Below, piece by piece: positions 7,507 to 17,475 of a stretch of 36,622 nt of DNA. How positions within the stretch are numbered: position 1 is the stretch's first letter; each line of letters starts with the position of its first letter. Source of the DNA: an uncultured Pelagibacteraceae bacterium (GTDB lineage Bacteria > Pseudomonadota > Alphaproteobacteria > Pelagibacterales > Pelagibacteraceae); contig CACOCP010000009.1 in NCBI GenBank assembly GCA_902625715.1, forward strand, positions 1-36,622. Reading direction: 5' to 3'. Under the pieces are notes generated by a model. That model was not told where the DNA came from. It was given only the letters and a program-made list of their open reading frames with translations, and ran no database searches. The position numbers were made by a program, and so were the translations under genes.

Positions 7507-8608
7507 GATTAAAAAAAGAAAATTCTTGTTACTACCAGGTGATGGAATTGGCCCTGAAGTTATTGGAGAAGTAAAAAAAATAATAAATTGGTTCAATACA
7601 AATAAATCATTGGATTTTGAAATTGATGAAGATTTAGCTGGTGGTGCCTCATATGATAAGCACGGTACTCCAATAACAGATGAAGTTTTTTATAAAGCAC
7701 TTGAGTGCGAAGCTGTTATCCTCGGTGCGGTTGGTGGACCTAAATGGGACAATCTAGAGTTTTCAAAAAAACCTGAAAGAGCTTTACTAAAATTAAGAAA
7801 AGAACTGAAACTTTTTGCAAATTTAAGACCTGCAATATGCTTCAAACAATTAGTTGAAGCTTCTACTCTAAAGCCAGAAATAGTTTCTGGTCTAGACATA
7901 ATGATCGTAAGAGAGTTAACCGGTGGAATTTATTTTGGAGAACCTCGTGGTATTAAACCAATAGATAACGGAGAGAGAAAAGGAATAAATACTCACACAT
8001 ATACAACGAGTGAAATAGAAAGAGTTGCAAAAGTAGCCTTTGATCTTGCTAGAAAACGAAAAAACAAAGTAACGTCATGTGAAAAGTCAAATGTTATGGA
8101 GGCAGGATTGCTTTGGAAAGAAGATGTTCAAGCTTTACATGATAGAGAATATAAGGATGTAGAATTAAGTCATATGTTAGCTGATAACTGTGCTATGCAA
8201 TTACTTAGAAATCCTAAACAATTTGATGTAATTGTAACAGATAATTTGTTTGGTGATATGCTTTCAGATGAAGCGTCGATGTTAACAGGATCTCTTGGAT
8301 TATTACCTTCAGCATCACTTGGTGCAAAAAATAAAGATGGTGAAATGAGAGCAATGTATGAACCTATTCATGGTTCAGCGCCGGATATCGCTGGTAAAGG
8401 TCTTGCAAATCCTATTGCTACTATATTAAGTTTTGCAATGGCATTAAGGTATTCTCTAGATTTAGATAAAGAAGCCGATTTGTTGGAGAAATCAGTTCAG
8501 GAAGTATTAGACAAGGGTTTGAGAACAAAAGATATTATGTCTCAAGGCACTAAGGAAGTATCCACCTCACAAATGGGTGATGCAATCATTGCCTGTTTGC
8601 AAAATTAA
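7499..8608 (+). CDS. leuB: 3-isopropylmalate dehydrogenase
   Basis: NAD-dependent oxidative decarboxylation of 3-isopropylmalate to 2-oxoisocaproate, the third step of leucine synthesis. The 369 residues show [11 protein letters not shown] at the N-terminus, [14 protein letters not shown], the metal-binding [13 protein letters not shown] and the NAD-binding [16 protein letters not shown]. The start overlaps the end of leuD by 8 bp. It closes the leuCDB group. A 27-bp AT-only gap with no hairpin separates it from dmdC. Confidence 0.97.
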   Translation: MIKIKKRKFLLLPGDGIGPEVIGEVKKIINWFNTNKSLDFEIDEDLAGGASYDKHGTPITDEVFYKALECEAVILGAVGGPKWDNLEFSKKPERALLKLRKELKLFANLRPAICFKQLVEASTLKPEIVSGLDIMIVRELTGGIYFGEPRGIKPIDNGERKGINTHTYTTSEIERVAKVAFDLARKRKNKVTSCEKSNVMEAGLLWKEDVQALHDREYKDVELSHMLADNCAMQLLRNPKQFDVIVTDNLFGDMLSDEASMLTGSLGLLPSASLGAKNKDGEMRAMYEPIHGSAPDIAGKGLANPIATILSFAMALRYSLDLDKEADLLEKSVQEVLDKGLRTKDIMSQGTKEVSTSQMGDAIIACLQN

Positions 8609-8635
8609 ATATTTTAATTTAATTTAATAAAAATT

Positions 8636-10393
8636 ATGACAACTTATTCGGCTCCTATAGATGATATGATGTTTTTATTTGAACATCTAAAAGACAATAA
8701 AGAATATAACGAAATAGAAAAAAACAAAGAAGTTACGTCAGATCTAGTAAAAAATATATTAGAAGAGGCTGCGAAAATAAATCAGGAATTAATTTTACCA
8801 TTAGCAAAAGTTGGCGATGAGAAACCATGCATTTATGAAAATGGAGTTGTTAGAACACCTCCAGGTTATAAAGAAGTTTATTCAAAATTTATAGAAGACG
8901 GGTGGGTATCTCTATCTTGTGACCCTGAGTATGGCGGACAAGGAATGCCAAAAACTGTAAGTGCATTTTTTGATGAGATGTTATCCTCGTCTAGCTTATC
9001 ATTTAAACTTTACAGTGAATTAAGTATTGGAGCTTATAACTGTCTTAAAACTCATGGAACAGAAGAAATTAAAAATAAATATCTTCCTAAAATAGTAGAG
9101 GGTAAGTGGAGTGGCACAATGTGTTTAACAGAACCTCAGTGTGGTACAGATTTAGGACTAATAAAAACAAAGGCTGTAAAAAATGGAAACGGTTATAAGA
9201 TAAGTGGACAAAAAATTTTCATAACCTCAGGTGATCACGATCTAACAGAAAATATAATTCATTTGGTTTTAGCAAGAACACCAGATGCACCAAAAGGTAC
9301 AAGAGGTATAAGTTTATTTCTAGTTCCTAAGTTTGAGATAAATGAAGATGGCTCAATAGGTTCGAGAAATGGAGTTAATACAGTGTCTATTGAATCTAAA
9401 ATGGGAATTAAAGGTTCAGCAACTTGTGTACTAAGTTTTGATGATGCAAAAGGTTATATGATTGGTCCCGAAAACAAAGGACTAAATTCAATGTTCACTA
9501 TGATGAATTTAGAGAGAATTATTGTTGGAATTCAAGGTTTAGGAATTTCAGAAACAGCCTATCAAACTGCCTTGAGTTATGCAAAAGAGAGAAAACAAGG
9601 CAAGTCAAATGAAAATAAAAATGGGGATACAGACTTAATAATTCAACACGCTGATATAAGAAGAAGTTTGATGAATATGAAATCGATTATCGAGGGGGAA
9701 AGGGCCTTATCATTTTGGATGGCACAACAAATTGATGTGAGTTTAAATCATAACGACCAGAGTGTTAAAAAAAAAGCAGGTGAAATGGTTTCATTAATGA
9801 CACCAGTTATTAAGTCTTTTTTTACCGACATGGCGATGGATATTACAAATGAGGCTATTCAAATTTTTGGTGGATACGGATACACCAAAGATCAAGGTAT
9901 AGAACAATTATTTAGAGATAACAGAATTACTCCTATCTACGAAGGCACAAATTCTGTTCAGGCTATTGATTTTGTATTTAGAAAAGTAAGCCAAAAAAAT
10001 ATATTTAATAATTTTTTGTCTTTAATTGACGAAGAAATTAAAATTTGTAAATCAGTTGATACAATCAAAGACAAAACATCAATTTTAGAAAAATTAAAAG
10101 ATGTCCTAATAGACTTTACCAATTGGATGGACCCAGAAGGCAAGACAGCAAAAGATGACATTAGCGCATCATGCAATGATTATTTGAAATACTTCGGTTA
10201 TACATCTTTAGCATTTGTTTGGTTAAAAGTTTTAAGAAAAAGTTATGAAAATCACTCAGTTAATAAAGAATTTTATGATGATAAAATAAACACTGGCAAT
10301 TATTATTTTGACAAAATTATACCTAGGGCTGATAGTCACTACAAATCAGCAATTTCTGGTAGCAAATACACAATGAGTGCTAAGTTTAACTAA
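8636..10393 (+). CDS. dmdC: 3-methylmercaptopropionyl-CoA dehydrogenase (DmdC-type acyl-CoA dehydrogenase)
   Basis: FAD-dependent acyl-CoA dehydrogenase. The DmdC family oxidises 3-methylmercaptopropionyl-CoA to methylthioacryloyl-CoA, the third step of DMSP demethylation. The 585-residue length, with a C-terminal extension beyond the ~380-residue core, fits DmdC. Visible are the FAD/substrate region MCLTEPQCGTDLG, the FGGYGYTKDQGIEQLFRD segment and the probable catalytic base Glu436 in PIYEGTN. The gene is followed immediately by the ligase and then by the DMSP demethylase, and that context is the main reason to prefer DmdC over a generic long-type acyl-CoA dehydrogenase. The downstream hydratase dmdD/acuH is not in the window. 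Confidence 0.85.
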   Translation: MTTYSAPIDDMMFLFEHLKDNKEYNEIEKNKEVTSDLVKNILEEAAKINQELILPLAKVGDEKPCIYENGVVRTPPGYKEVYSKFIEDGWVSLSCDPEYGGQGMPKTVSAFFDEMLSSSSLSFKLYSELSIGAYNCLKTHGTEEIKNKYLPKIVEGKWSGTMCLTEPQCGTDLGLIKTKAVKNGNGYKISGQKIFITSGDHDLTENIIHLVLARTPDAPKGTRGISLFLVPKFEINEDGSIGSRNGVNTVSIESKMGIKGSATCVLSFDDAKGYMIGPENKGLNSMFTMMNLERIIVGIQGLGISETAYQTALSYAKERKQGKSNENKNGDTDLIIQHADIRRSLMNMKSIIEGERALSFWMAQQIDVSLNHNDQSVKKKAGEMVSLMTPVIKSFFTDMAMDITNEAIQIFGGYGYTKDQGIEQLFRDNRITPIYEGTNSVQAIDFVFRKVSQKNIFNNFLSLIDEEIKICKSVDTIKDKTSILEKLKDVLIDFTNWMDPEGKTAKDDISASCNDYLKYFGYTSLAFVWLKVLRKSYENHSVNKEFYDDKINTGNYYFDKIIPRADSHYKSAISGSKYTMSAKFN

Positions 10394-12016
10394 GTGAATA
10401 AATACAATCAAAATCTTGATAAAAACGAAGCAAATTTTGTTCCACTAACGCCATTAAGTTTTTTAGAAAGAGCAAAGGATATTTATCCTGACTATGTTGG
10501 GATAGTTTATGAAGACAGATCATACACTTGGTCTGAAATATATAAAAGATGTATTAAATTTGCGAGCGCGCTAGAAAAAATCGGAATTGGCGAAGGAGAT
10601 ACTGTCTCAGTAATGGCTTGCAACACACCTGAAATTTTCGAGGCTCACTATTCAGTTCCGATGACTGGTGGAATATTAAACACAATTAATATTCGATTAG
10701 ATGCAAAAACAGTCTCGTATATTTTGGATCATAGTGAAGCAAAAGTATTAATTGTAGACAGGCAATTTCATGCAGTTGTGAATAAAGCTTTAGAAACTGT
10801 TAAAAATAAACCTCTCATAATTGATATTCAAGATAATTTTGCTGATCAATCAATCTTAAAAAAAATTGGAGAAAAAGAATACGAAGAATTTTTGAACACT
10901 GGTGACGAAAGCTTTCAATGGAAAAGACCTAAAGATGAGTGGCAGGCAATATCGTTAAGTTATACTTCAGGAACTACAGGAAATCCCAAAGGTGTTGTAT
11001 ATCATCATAGAGGCTCATATCTAATGTCTACTGGAAGTGCCGTTGCATGGAATATGCCAGCAAGGCTAAATTTTTTAACGGTTGTCCCAATGTTTCATTG
11101 TAATGGTTGGTGTTATCCATGGACAATACCTATGTTAAATGGAAAAACAGTTTGTCTTAGAAACATTGACATAAAAAAAATTTTTGAATTAATCGAAGAG
11201 CATAAGATAACACATTTTGGCGGTGCCCCAATTGTATTGAATATGATTACGGGAGCATCTGAGAAAGATCAAAAAAAGTTAGGTCATAAAGTATATGTTT
11301 TGACAGCAGGAGCACCACCTCCAAGTATTATATTTAAAAAAATGCAAACACTTGGCTTTGAAGTAATGCATGTATATGGACTCACTGAAACATATGGACA
11401 CATTTTACAGTGTGCCTGGAATGATCAATGGGATGATTTAGATGAGGATAAGCAAAATGAAATTAAAGCACGTCAAGGTGTTAGATATCCTAACACAGAA
11501 GATGTCATGGTTATGGATCCAGAAACATTAGAACCTGTTCCAAAAGATGGAAAAACTATGGGTGAAATAATGATTAAAGGAAATGTTGTTATGAAAGGAT
11601 ATTTTAAAGATAAAGAGGCAACAGACAAAGCTATGGCAGGAGGTTGGTTTCACTCGGGTGACCTAGCGGTTGCACATCCAGACGGTTATATTAAAATTCA
11701 AGATAGATCAAAAGATATAATTATTTCTGGAGGTGAAAATATATCTTCAATTGAAATTGAAAATACTTTGGCTAAGCATCCAGCAGTTTCAATTGCTGCA
11801 GTTGTTGCAAAGCCTGATGAAAAATGGGGTGAAGTTCCATGTGCATTCATTGAAAAAGTTCAAGATAAAGAAACAAGTGAGAAGGAATTAATTGATTTTT
11901 GTAAAGAAACCTTAGCAGGATTTAAAATACCAAAAAAAATTGAATTTTGTGAACTACCAAAAACTTCAACTGGAAAAATTCAAAAATTTGAACTTAGAAA
12001 AAAAGCCAAAGAATAA
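10394..12016 (+). CDS. dmdB: 3-methylmercaptopropionyl-CoA ligase (DmdB-type acyl-CoA synthetase)
   Basis: AMP-forming ligase of the ANL superfamily. DmdB activates 3-methylmercaptopropionate, the product of DMSP demethylation, with CoA and ATP. The 540 residues contain the P-loop SYTSGTTGNPKG (about 188-199), GLTETYG, the hinge region GWFHSGDLA and DRSKDIIISGGENIS, and the C-terminal catalytic lysine motif STGKIQKFELR. It uses a GTG start placed directly after the dmdC stop with no gap, and MNKYNQNLDKNEANFVPLTPLSFLERA reads as a family-like N-terminus. Specificity cannot be read from motifs alone; the dmdC and dmdA neighbours support the call, with a medium-chain fatty acyl-CoA ligase as the alternative. 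Confidence 0.83.
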   Translation: MNKYNQNLDKNEANFVPLTPLSFLERAKDIYPDYVGIVYEDRSYTWSEIYKRCIKFASALEKIGIGEGDTVSVMACNTPEIFEAHYSVPMTGGILNTINIRLDAKTVSYILDHSEAKVLIVDRQFHAVVNKALETVKNKPLIIDIQDNFADQSILKKIGEKEYEEFLNTGDESFQWKRPKDEWQAISLSYTSGTTGNPKGVVYHHRGSYLMSTGSAVAWNMPARLNFLTVVPMFHCNGWCYPWTIPMLNGKTVCLRNIDIKKIFELIEEHKITHFGGAPIVLNMITGASEKDQKKLGHKVYVLTAGAPPPSIIFKKMQTLGFEVMHVYGLTETYGHILQCAWNDQWDDLDEDKQNEIKARQGVRYPNTEDVMVMDPETLEPVPKDGKTMGEIMIKGNVVMKGYFKDKEATDKAMAGGWFHSGDLAVAHPDGYIKIQDRSKDIIISGGENISSIEIENTLAKHPAVSIAAVVAKPDEKWGEVPCAFIEKVQDKETSEKELIDFCKETLAGFKIPKKIEFCELPKTSTGKIQKFELRKKAKE

Positions 12017-12037
12017 TGTTTGATAAATCTTTTAAAA

Positions 12038-12056
12038 TAAGAGAAAAGATCTCTTA
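12038..12056 (+). promoter_or_regulatory. Hairpin between dmdB and dmdA
   Basis: TAAGAGA (12038-12044) and TCTCTTA (12050-12056) form a perfect 7-bp stem with the 5-nt loop AAAGA. It is followed by ATTTAAAAA and the dmdA ATG at 12066. Only three Ts follow the stem, so it is a weak candidate intrinsic terminator. Its position 9 nt upstream of the start also fits control of dmdA translation or RNA stability. The 49-bp gap is large for this region. Confidence 0.5.
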
Positions 12057-12065
12057 ATTTAAAAA

Positions 12066-13175
12066 ATGAAAACATTCTCTATAGCTAAATCAAGAAGATT
12101 AAGAAGTACTCCTTATACCTCAAGAATAGAAGAACAAGGAGTTACAGCATATACAACATATAACCATATGTTGCTACCAGCCGCATTCGGATCACTTGAA
12201 GATTCCTATCATCATTTGAAAGAGTCTGTTCAAGTTTGGGATGTTGCAGGAGAACGACAAGTTGAGATAAATGGGAAAGATTCAGCTAAGCTAGTCCAGC
12301 TAATGACATGTAGAGATCTATCAAAATCCAAAGATGGTAGATGTTACTACTGTCCAATTATAGACGACAAAGGCGGAATAATTAATGATCCAGTAGTTTT
12401 AAGACTAAGTTCAGATAGATGGTGGCTATCTATAGCGGATTCTGATGTTTTACTTTTTGCTAAAGGACTGGCTATTGGTAACAATTTTTCTGTAAATATT
12501 TTTGAACCAGATGTGAATATAATAGCTGTTCAAGGACCAAAATCTTTTAAATTAATGGAAAAAATATTTGGTGAAAAAATTACTCAACTAAAGTTTTTTG
12601 GATTTGATTACTATGATTTTAAAGGCACAAAACATTTAATTGCTCGATCAGGCTGGTCTAAGCAAGGTGGATACGAAATATATGTTGAACACACTAAATC
12701 TGGATTAGATTTATATGATACTTTGTTTGAGAAAGGTAAAGACCTTGATGTAAAACCAGGCTGTCCTAATTTAATAGAAAGAATTGAGAGTGCACTTTTA
12801 TCTTATGGAAATGATATTGATATAAATGACAATCCTTTGGAGTGTGGATTTGATAAATTTGTAAATGTGGATAGTGATATTAATTTTTTGGGAAAAGAAA
12901 AATTGATAAAAATTAAGTCTGAGGGTGTAAGTAAAAAGTTAATGGGAGTAAAATTAGATTTGAAAAAAATAAATATTACAGAGTCGATAGATATAATAGA
13001 TGAAAATAATAATCTGATTGGTGAATTAAGATCTGGATGTTATTCACCATATTTTGATCAAGTCATTGGAATAGCTATGCTAAATAAGCCAAATTGGAAA
13101 GCTAATCAGGCAATAAAAATAAAAATTAACGATCAAGCTTTTGATGGAAAAGTTTGTGATTTACCTTTTATTTAG
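12066..13175 (+). CDS. dmdA: Dimethylsulfoniopropionate demethylase DmdA
   Basis: Tetrahydrofolate-dependent demethylase, related to glycine-cleavage T protein, that moves a methyl group from DMSP to THF and yields 3-methylmercaptopropionate. The 369 residues match my memory of the SAR11 enzyme in length and in long segments: [17 protein letters not shown] at the N-terminus, [73 protein letters not shown] and [19 protein letters not shown]. These words distinguish it from ordinary GcvT and from sarcosine or dimethylglycine dehydrogenase domains. Its neighbours dmdC and dmdB encode the following steps. SAR11 cells depend on reduced sulfur, so the product methylmercaptopropionate matters as a sulfur and carbon source. 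Confidence 0.95.
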   Translation: MKTFSIAKSRRLRSTPYTSRIEEQGVTAYTTYNHMLLPAAFGSLEDSYHHLKESVQVWDVAGERQVEINGKDSAKLVQLMTCRDLSKSKDGRCYYCPIIDDKGGIINDPVVLRLSSDRWWLSIADSDVLLFAKGLAIGNNFSVNIFEPDVNIIAVQGPKSFKLMEKIFGEKITQLKFFGFDYYDFKGTKHLIARSGWSKQGGYEIYVEHTKSGLDLYDTLFEKGKDLDVKPGCPNLIERIESALLSYGNDIDINDNPLECGFDKFVNVDSDINFLGKEKLIKIKSEGVSKKLMGVKLDLKKINITESIDIIDENNNLIGELRSGCYSPYFDQVIGIAMLNKPNWKANQAIKIKINDQAFDGKVCDLPFI

Positions 13176-13199
13176 TATAAAACTATTCAAAAAATTACC

Positions 13200-14195
13200 A
13201 TGGATATTGCAATTGTAGGGGCAACAGGAAACGTAGGTCGTAAAACTCTAGAAGTTTTACAACAAAAGAATTTAAATATTGATAATCTCTATTTAGTTGC
13301 ATCACCAAACAGCGCTGGAAAACAATTAGAATTCAATGGGAAAAAGTATTCAATAGAAAATCTAGAAACTTATGATTTTTCTAAAGCAAAAATAACTTTC
13401 TTTGCAGCAGGCGGAAAAATCTCTGAACAGTATGCAGAAAAGGCTGCAAAACACACAACAGTAATTGATAATTCTAGTTATTTTAGAATGGATCCAGATG
13501 TTCCATTAATAGTCCCTCAAGTAAACGCTAAAGATATTCAGAATATGAAAAAAAATATAATTGCTAATCCTAATTGTTCTACAGCACAGTTAGTTTTGGC
13601 ATTAAAGCCATTGCATGATTTATTTAGAATTAAAAGAGTTATAGTATCTACCTACCAATCGGTTTCGGGAGGAGGCAAAGCCCCAATGGATGAATTGTTA
13701 CATCAAACTAAAATGTATTTAGAAAACAAAGAAATTAAATCAAAAAATTTTACAAAACAAATTGCATTTAACATAATTCCACACATTGATGACTTTTCAG
13801 AAGATGGTTATACAAAAGAGGAATTAAAAATGACCAATGAAACAAAAAAAATTTTAGACACAAGAATTGAACTGTCAGCAACATGTGTGAGAATACCAGT
13901 CTTAGTATCTCATTCAGAATCTGTAAATATTGAATTTGAACAAGAATTTTCTTTAGAGAAAATTAAAGATGTTCTAAATAATGCTCCAGGTTGTTCTGTT
14001 ATAGATAAAAGAGAAAATGGTGGATATGCAACACCAATAGAGGCTGCAGGTAAAAATGAGACTTTTATTTCGAGAATAAGAAATGATAAAACAAAAAAAA
14101 ATTCATTAAATCTTTGGATTGTCTCAGATAATCTTCTTCGTGGGGCAGCATTAAATTCTGTCGAAATTGCAGAAGTTATTATAAATAATTATTAA
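13200..14195 (+). CDS. asd: Aspartate-semialdehyde dehydrogenase
   Basis: Reduces aspartyl phosphate to aspartate semialdehyde, the branch point for lysine/diaminopimelate, threonine and methionine. The 331 residues show the NADP-binding start IAIVGATGNVGRKTLEVLQ, the catalytic Cys126 in ANPNCSTAQLV, SVSGGGKAPMDEL, and the RIPVLVSHSESVNIEF stretch with the conserved His. It sits between dmdA (24 nt upstream) and sdhC (1 nt downstream) and supplies the pathway in which dapF, at the left of the window, acts later. Confidence 0.96.
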   Translation: MDIAIVGATGNVGRKTLEVLQQKNLNIDNLYLVASPNSAGKQLEFNGKKYSIENLETYDFSKAKITFFAAGGKISEQYAEKAAKHTTVIDNSSYFRMDPDVPLIVPQVNAKDIQNMKKNIIANPNCSTAQLVLALKPLHDLFRIKRVIVSTYQSVSGGGKAPMDELLHQTKMYLENKEIKSKNFTKQIAFNIIPHIDDFSEDGYTKEELKMTNETKKILDTRIELSATCVRIPVLVSHSESVNIEFEQEFSLEKIKDVLNNAPGCSVIDKRENGGYATPIEAAGKNETFISRIRNDKTKKNSLNLWIVSDNLLRGAALNSVEIAEVIINNY

Positions 14196-14196
14196 A

Positions 14197-14577
14197 ATGG
14201 AAAATAATCCTTTATCACCTCATATACAGATTTATAATTGGCATATCTCATCTTTAGTCTCTATATCTCACAGGATAACTGGGATTATTAACTTTTTTAC
14301 AATAACAATGTCATGCTTATGGGTTAGTTTATTATTACTTGGTGAAACTAATTACGAAATTGTAAAATTATTCCTAAATAGTTTCTTTGGGAAATTTATT
14401 TTAATAGGAGTTATTTGGTCCTTCAGTTTTCAAATTTTAAGTGAGATAAGACATTTTTTTATGGATCTCGGATATGGATTTGAAATTAAAATAACCAAAA
14501 TAACTGGTTTAATAGTTATAATAGGATCATTTCCATTAACTATATTTTTTTATATTTTAGGAAGGTATTTAGTATAA
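14197..14577 (+). CDS. sdhC: Succinate dehydrogenase membrane anchor SdhC (lacks the heme-ligand histidine)
   Basis: One of the two membrane anchors of complex II, which forms the ubiquinone site with SdhB and SdhD. The 126 residues have three hydrophobic segments (about 27-48, 65-82 and 103-121). The opening SPHIQIYNWHISSLVSISHRITG is canonical, with Ser22 and Arg26 matching the E. coli quinone-site Ser27 and Arg31. IRHFFMDLG matches the usual IRHxxxDxG. Aligned on that anchor, the heme b ligand (E. coli His84, in YHVVVGIRH) is Gln79 here (FQILSEIRH). The stop overlaps the sdhD start by one base. The call is firm from context and motifs; the lack of heme is an inference. Confidence 0.93.
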   Translation: MENNPLSPHIQIYNWHISSLVSISHRITGIINFFTITMSCLWVSLLLLGETNYEIVKLFLNSFFGKFILIGVIWSFSFQILSEIRHFFMDLGYGFEIKITKITGLIVIIGSFPLTIFFYILGRYLV

Positions 14578-14906
14578 TGCGACCTGTAACAAAAAAATGG
14601 ATAGCCCTTAAATTAAGCTCTTTAATATTAACACCTTTAATGGTCTGGTATGCTATAAATTTAGCAGGCATTTATGATAAACCTTTTATTGATGTTATAA
14701 AATTTTACGATTCACAACCCTCAAAAATATTATTTATATGTTTTATACTTTTTGCTTATTTATTTTCATCATTAAGTATTAGCGAGGTATTTGAGGATTA
14801 TATCTCTAAAGAAAAAATCAAAAATGCCGCAAACAAAGCCTTATATTTATTTGCTATAACATGCCCAATTTTAACAATAATTGTGCTATTTTATTTAGAA
14901 ATATGA
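14577..14906 (+). CDS. sdhD: Succinate dehydrogenase membrane anchor SdhD (no histidine at all)
   Basis: Second membrane anchor of complex II. The 109 residues have three hydrophobic stretches (about 13-31, 50-67 and 86-106). The conserved EDYI near residues 73-76 places Asp74 and Tyr75 at the positions of E. coli Asp82 and Tyr83, where Tyr83 contacts ubiquinone. The heme ligand (E. coli His71, 11 residues before the Asp) corresponds to Phe63, and the whole protein contains no His. Its start is embedded in the sdhC stop (TAATG), and its stop overlaps the sdhA start (ATGA). Sequence similarity is low, as usual for this subunit, so the identification leans on position and on the EDY motif. Confidence 0.88.
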   Translation: MRPVTKKWIALKLSSLILTPLMVWYAINLAGIYDKPFIDVIKFYDSQPSKILFICFILFAYLFSSLSISEVFEDYISKEKIKNAANKALYLFAITCPILTIIVLFYLEI

Positions 14907-16678
14907 AATCATACGAAATTATAGATCACGAATATGACGTTGTAGTGTTAGGAGCAGGTGGGTCTGGGTTAAGAGCTGCAGTTGGTTTAAGTGAAGCTGG
15001 ATTAAAAACTGCGTGTATATCAAAAGTTTATCCCACTAGAAGCCATACATCTGCTGCACAAGGAGGAATTTCTGCTGCGCTAGGAAATATGGGAGAGGAT
15101 GATTGGCGATGGCATATGTATGATACAGTAAAAGGAGCAGACTGGTTAGGTGATCAGGACAGCATAGAATATTTATGTAAAGAGGCGCCAAAAGCTGTCT
15201 TGGAACTTGAAAAGTATGGTGTTCCTTTCAGTAGAACTGAAGATGGTAAAATTTATCAAAGGCCCTTCGGAGGAATGACAAAAAATTACGGAAATGGAAT
15301 TGTTCAAAGAACATGTGCAGCTGCGGATAGAACAGGTCATGCAATATTACATACATTATATGGACAAGCTTTAAAAAGTAATACAGAATTTTTTATTGAA
15401 TATTTCGCATTAGATCTAATAATGAAGGATGGCCAATGCAAAGGTTTGATAGCATGGAATTTAAATGATGGAACAATACATCGTTTTAGATCTCACATGA
15501 CTATAATAGCCACTGGTGGATACGGAAAAGTTTATTATTCTGCAACATCTGCACATACATGTACTGGTGATGGAAATGCAATGGTGCTAAGAGCTGGCTT
15601 ACCACTTCAAGATATGGAATTTGTACAATTCCATCCTACGGGGATATATGGACATGGAACATTAATTTCAGAAGGTGTTAGAGGTGAAGGTGGATATTTA
15701 GTTAATTCAAAAGGTGAGAGATTTATGGAGAGATATGCTCCTAACGCTAAAGATCTCGCATCAAGAGATGTAGTTAGCAGGTCAATGTCTATAGAAATTA
15801 ATGAGGGAAGAGGCGTAGGTAAAGAGCAAGATCATGTTCATCTATATTTAAGTCACCTAGATAAAAAAGTTATAGAGGATAGGTTGCCAGGTATTACAGA
15901 GGCTGCAAGGTTGTTTGCTAACGTAGATGTTACCAAAGAACCAATACCTGTTGTGCCTACAGTTCATTATAACATGGGTGGTATTCCAACAAATTATAAA
16001 GCTGAAGTGTTAACAGTAAATGGATCTGAAAAGACGGTGCCAGGATTAATGGCAATAGGTGAAGCGGCGTGCGTTTCCGTACATGGAGCAAACAGGTTAG
16101 GTTCAAACTCACTTATTGATCTTGTTGTATTTGGGAGAGCAGCAGCAAAAAGAGCTGCTGAGTTAGTAAAACCAGGAACTCCTCATGAAGAAGTTAGCGA
16201 AATTGAAACAGAAAAATGCTTAAATAGGTTTGATAAATTAAGACATGCAGACGGAGAAAATGGGACTGCTGAACTAAGGCTCTCGATGCAAAAAACAATG
16301 CAATCAAAATGCGCTGTATTTAGAACTGAAAAAAATCTTAAGGAAGGCGTAGACGAAATAAGAAAAACTTACGATGGAATGGACTCCATTTCGGTTAAAG
16401 ATAAATCGTTGGTATTTAATACTGATTTAGTTGAAACCTTAGAATTTGATAATTTGATTAGACAAGCTATAACAACCGTAGACTCAGCTTACCACAGAAA
16501 AGAAAGCAGAGGAGCTCATGCACGTGAGGACTATCCAAAGAGAAATGATGAAAAATTTATGAAACACACCTTATCTTGGTGCGATGGAAAGAATACCAAA
16601 ATTGAGTACAGAAATGTACATACTTCAACTTTAACTAATGAAGTTCAATATTTTCCTCCTCAAGAAAGAGTGTATTAA
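14903..16678 (+). CDS. sdhA: Succinate dehydrogenase flavoprotein subunit
   Basis: Catalytic FAD subunit oxidising succinate to fumarate. I take the ATG at 14903, which overlaps the sdhD stop as ATGA; a longer frame from 14861 would read through sdhD and lacks family similarity. The resulting 591 residues are standard. Visible are the FAD-binding [14 protein letters not shown], the covalent flavin His48 in [23 protein letters not shown], the active-site SRDVVSRSM region, and [18 protein letters not shown] near the C-terminal part. The stop overlaps the sdhB start by one base. Confidence 0.98.
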   Translation: MKSYEIIDHEYDVVVLGAGGSGLRAAVGLSEAGLKTACISKVYPTRSHTSAAQGGISAALGNMGEDDWRWHMYDTVKGADWLGDQDSIEYLCKEAPKAVLELEKYGVPFSRTEDGKIYQRPFGGMTKNYGNGIVQRTCAAADRTGHAILHTLYGQALKSNTEFFIEYFALDLIMKDGQCKGLIAWNLNDGTIHRFRSHMTIIATGGYGKVYYSATSAHTCTGDGNAMVLRAGLPLQDMEFVQFHPTGIYGHGTLISEGVRGEGGYLVNSKGERFMERYAPNAKDLASRDVVSRSMSIEINEGRGVGKEQDHVHLYLSHLDKKVIEDRLPGITEAARLFANVDVTKEPIPVVPTVHYNMGGIPTNYKAEVLTVNGSEKTVPGLMAIGEAACVSVHGANRLGSNSLIDLVVFGRAAAKRAAELVKPGTPHEEVSEIETEKCLNRFDKLRHADGENGTAELRLSMQKTMQSKCAVFRTEKNLKEGVDEIRKTYDGMDSISVKDKSLVFNTDLVETLEFDNLIRQAITTVDSAYHRKESRGAHAREDYPKRNDEKFMKHTLSWCDGKNTKIEYRNVHTSTLTNEVQYFPPQERVY

Positions 16679-17451
16679 TGGTTCAAATAAATTTACCTCA
16701 AAATTCTAAAATTAATAAAGGTAAATATTTTAAAGATAAAACTGGATCGAAAAACATAAGAAAAGTAAACGTTTATAGATGGGATCCATCAACCAGTGAA
16801 AATCCTAGAATTGATACTTACGAAGTTGATATGGATAACTGTCCATCAAAAGTTCTAGATATTTTAAATAAAATTAAAAATGAAATAGATCCAACTTTGG
16901 CCTACAGAAGATCTTGCGCACATGGTGTTTGTGGTTCTTGTGCTATGAACATGGGTGGAAAGAATGGTCTTGCCTGCACTAAGTCACATTCAGAGATTAA
17001 AGGGGATATTGATATTTATCCATTACCACACCTAAAAGTTAAAAAAGATTTAATTGGTGATTTGAGCGGTTTATATAAACAATACCAATCCATTGAACCA
17101 TGGTTAAAGAATAATTCGAAAAGTAAAACTACTGAAATTCATCAATCACAAGAAGATAGAGCAAAACTTGATGGCGCATATGAATGTATTATGTGTGCTT
17201 GTTGCTCTACATCGTGCCCAAGTTATTGGTGGAATGGTGACAAATATCTTGGCCCAGCAGTTCTTTTACAAGCCTACAGATGGATAATGGATAGTAGAGA
17301 TGAAGATAGAAAAGAAAGATTACAGAAAGTAGCGGATGAACTAAAACTCTATAGATGTCATACTATTTTAAATTGTACTAGCGCATGTCCAAAAGGTTTA
17401 AATCCAGCAAAAGCTATTGCTGAGATAAAAAAAATGCTTGCAACGACTTAA
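16678..17451 (+). CDS. sdhB: Succinate dehydrogenase iron-sulfur subunit
   Basis: Carries electrons from FAD to quinone through three Fe-S clusters. All cysteine groups are present in the 257 residues: the [2Fe-2S] set [15 protein letters not shown] with a following Cys, the [4Fe-4S] set [12 protein letters not shown], and the [3Fe-4S]-type set beginning [17 protein letters not shown]. Intact clusters in SdhB contrast with the missing heme ligands in SdhC and SdhD, so the electron path to quinone appears functional without heme. Last gene of sdhCDAB, 24 nt before mmsA. Confidence 0.98.
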   Translation: MVQINLPQNSKINKGKYFKDKTGSKNIRKVNVYRWDPSTSENPRIDTYEVDMDNCPSKVLDILNKIKNEIDPTLAYRRSCAHGVCGSCAMNMGGKNGLACTKSHSEIKGDIDIYPLPHLKVKKDLIGDLSGLYKQYQSIEPWLKNNSKSKTTEIHQSQEDRAKLDGAYECIMCACCSTSCPSYWWNGDKYLGPAVLLQAYRWIMDSRDEDRKERLQKVADELKLYRCHTILNCTSACPKGLNPAKAIAEIKKMLATT

Positions 17452-17475
17452 TTACTTAATTAAACAATTTTATCA

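Noticed and set aside
12038..12060. Hairpin before dmdA as a firm intrinsic terminator
   Set aside because: The stem is AT-rich and followed by only three Ts, and dmdA follows at once; kept only as a regulatory candidate.
14861..14902. Upstream ATG at 14861 as the sdhA start
   Set aside because: It would overlap sdhD by 46 bp and add residues with no SdhA similarity; the ATG at 14903 overlaps the sdhD stop as ATGA and gives the usual N-terminus.
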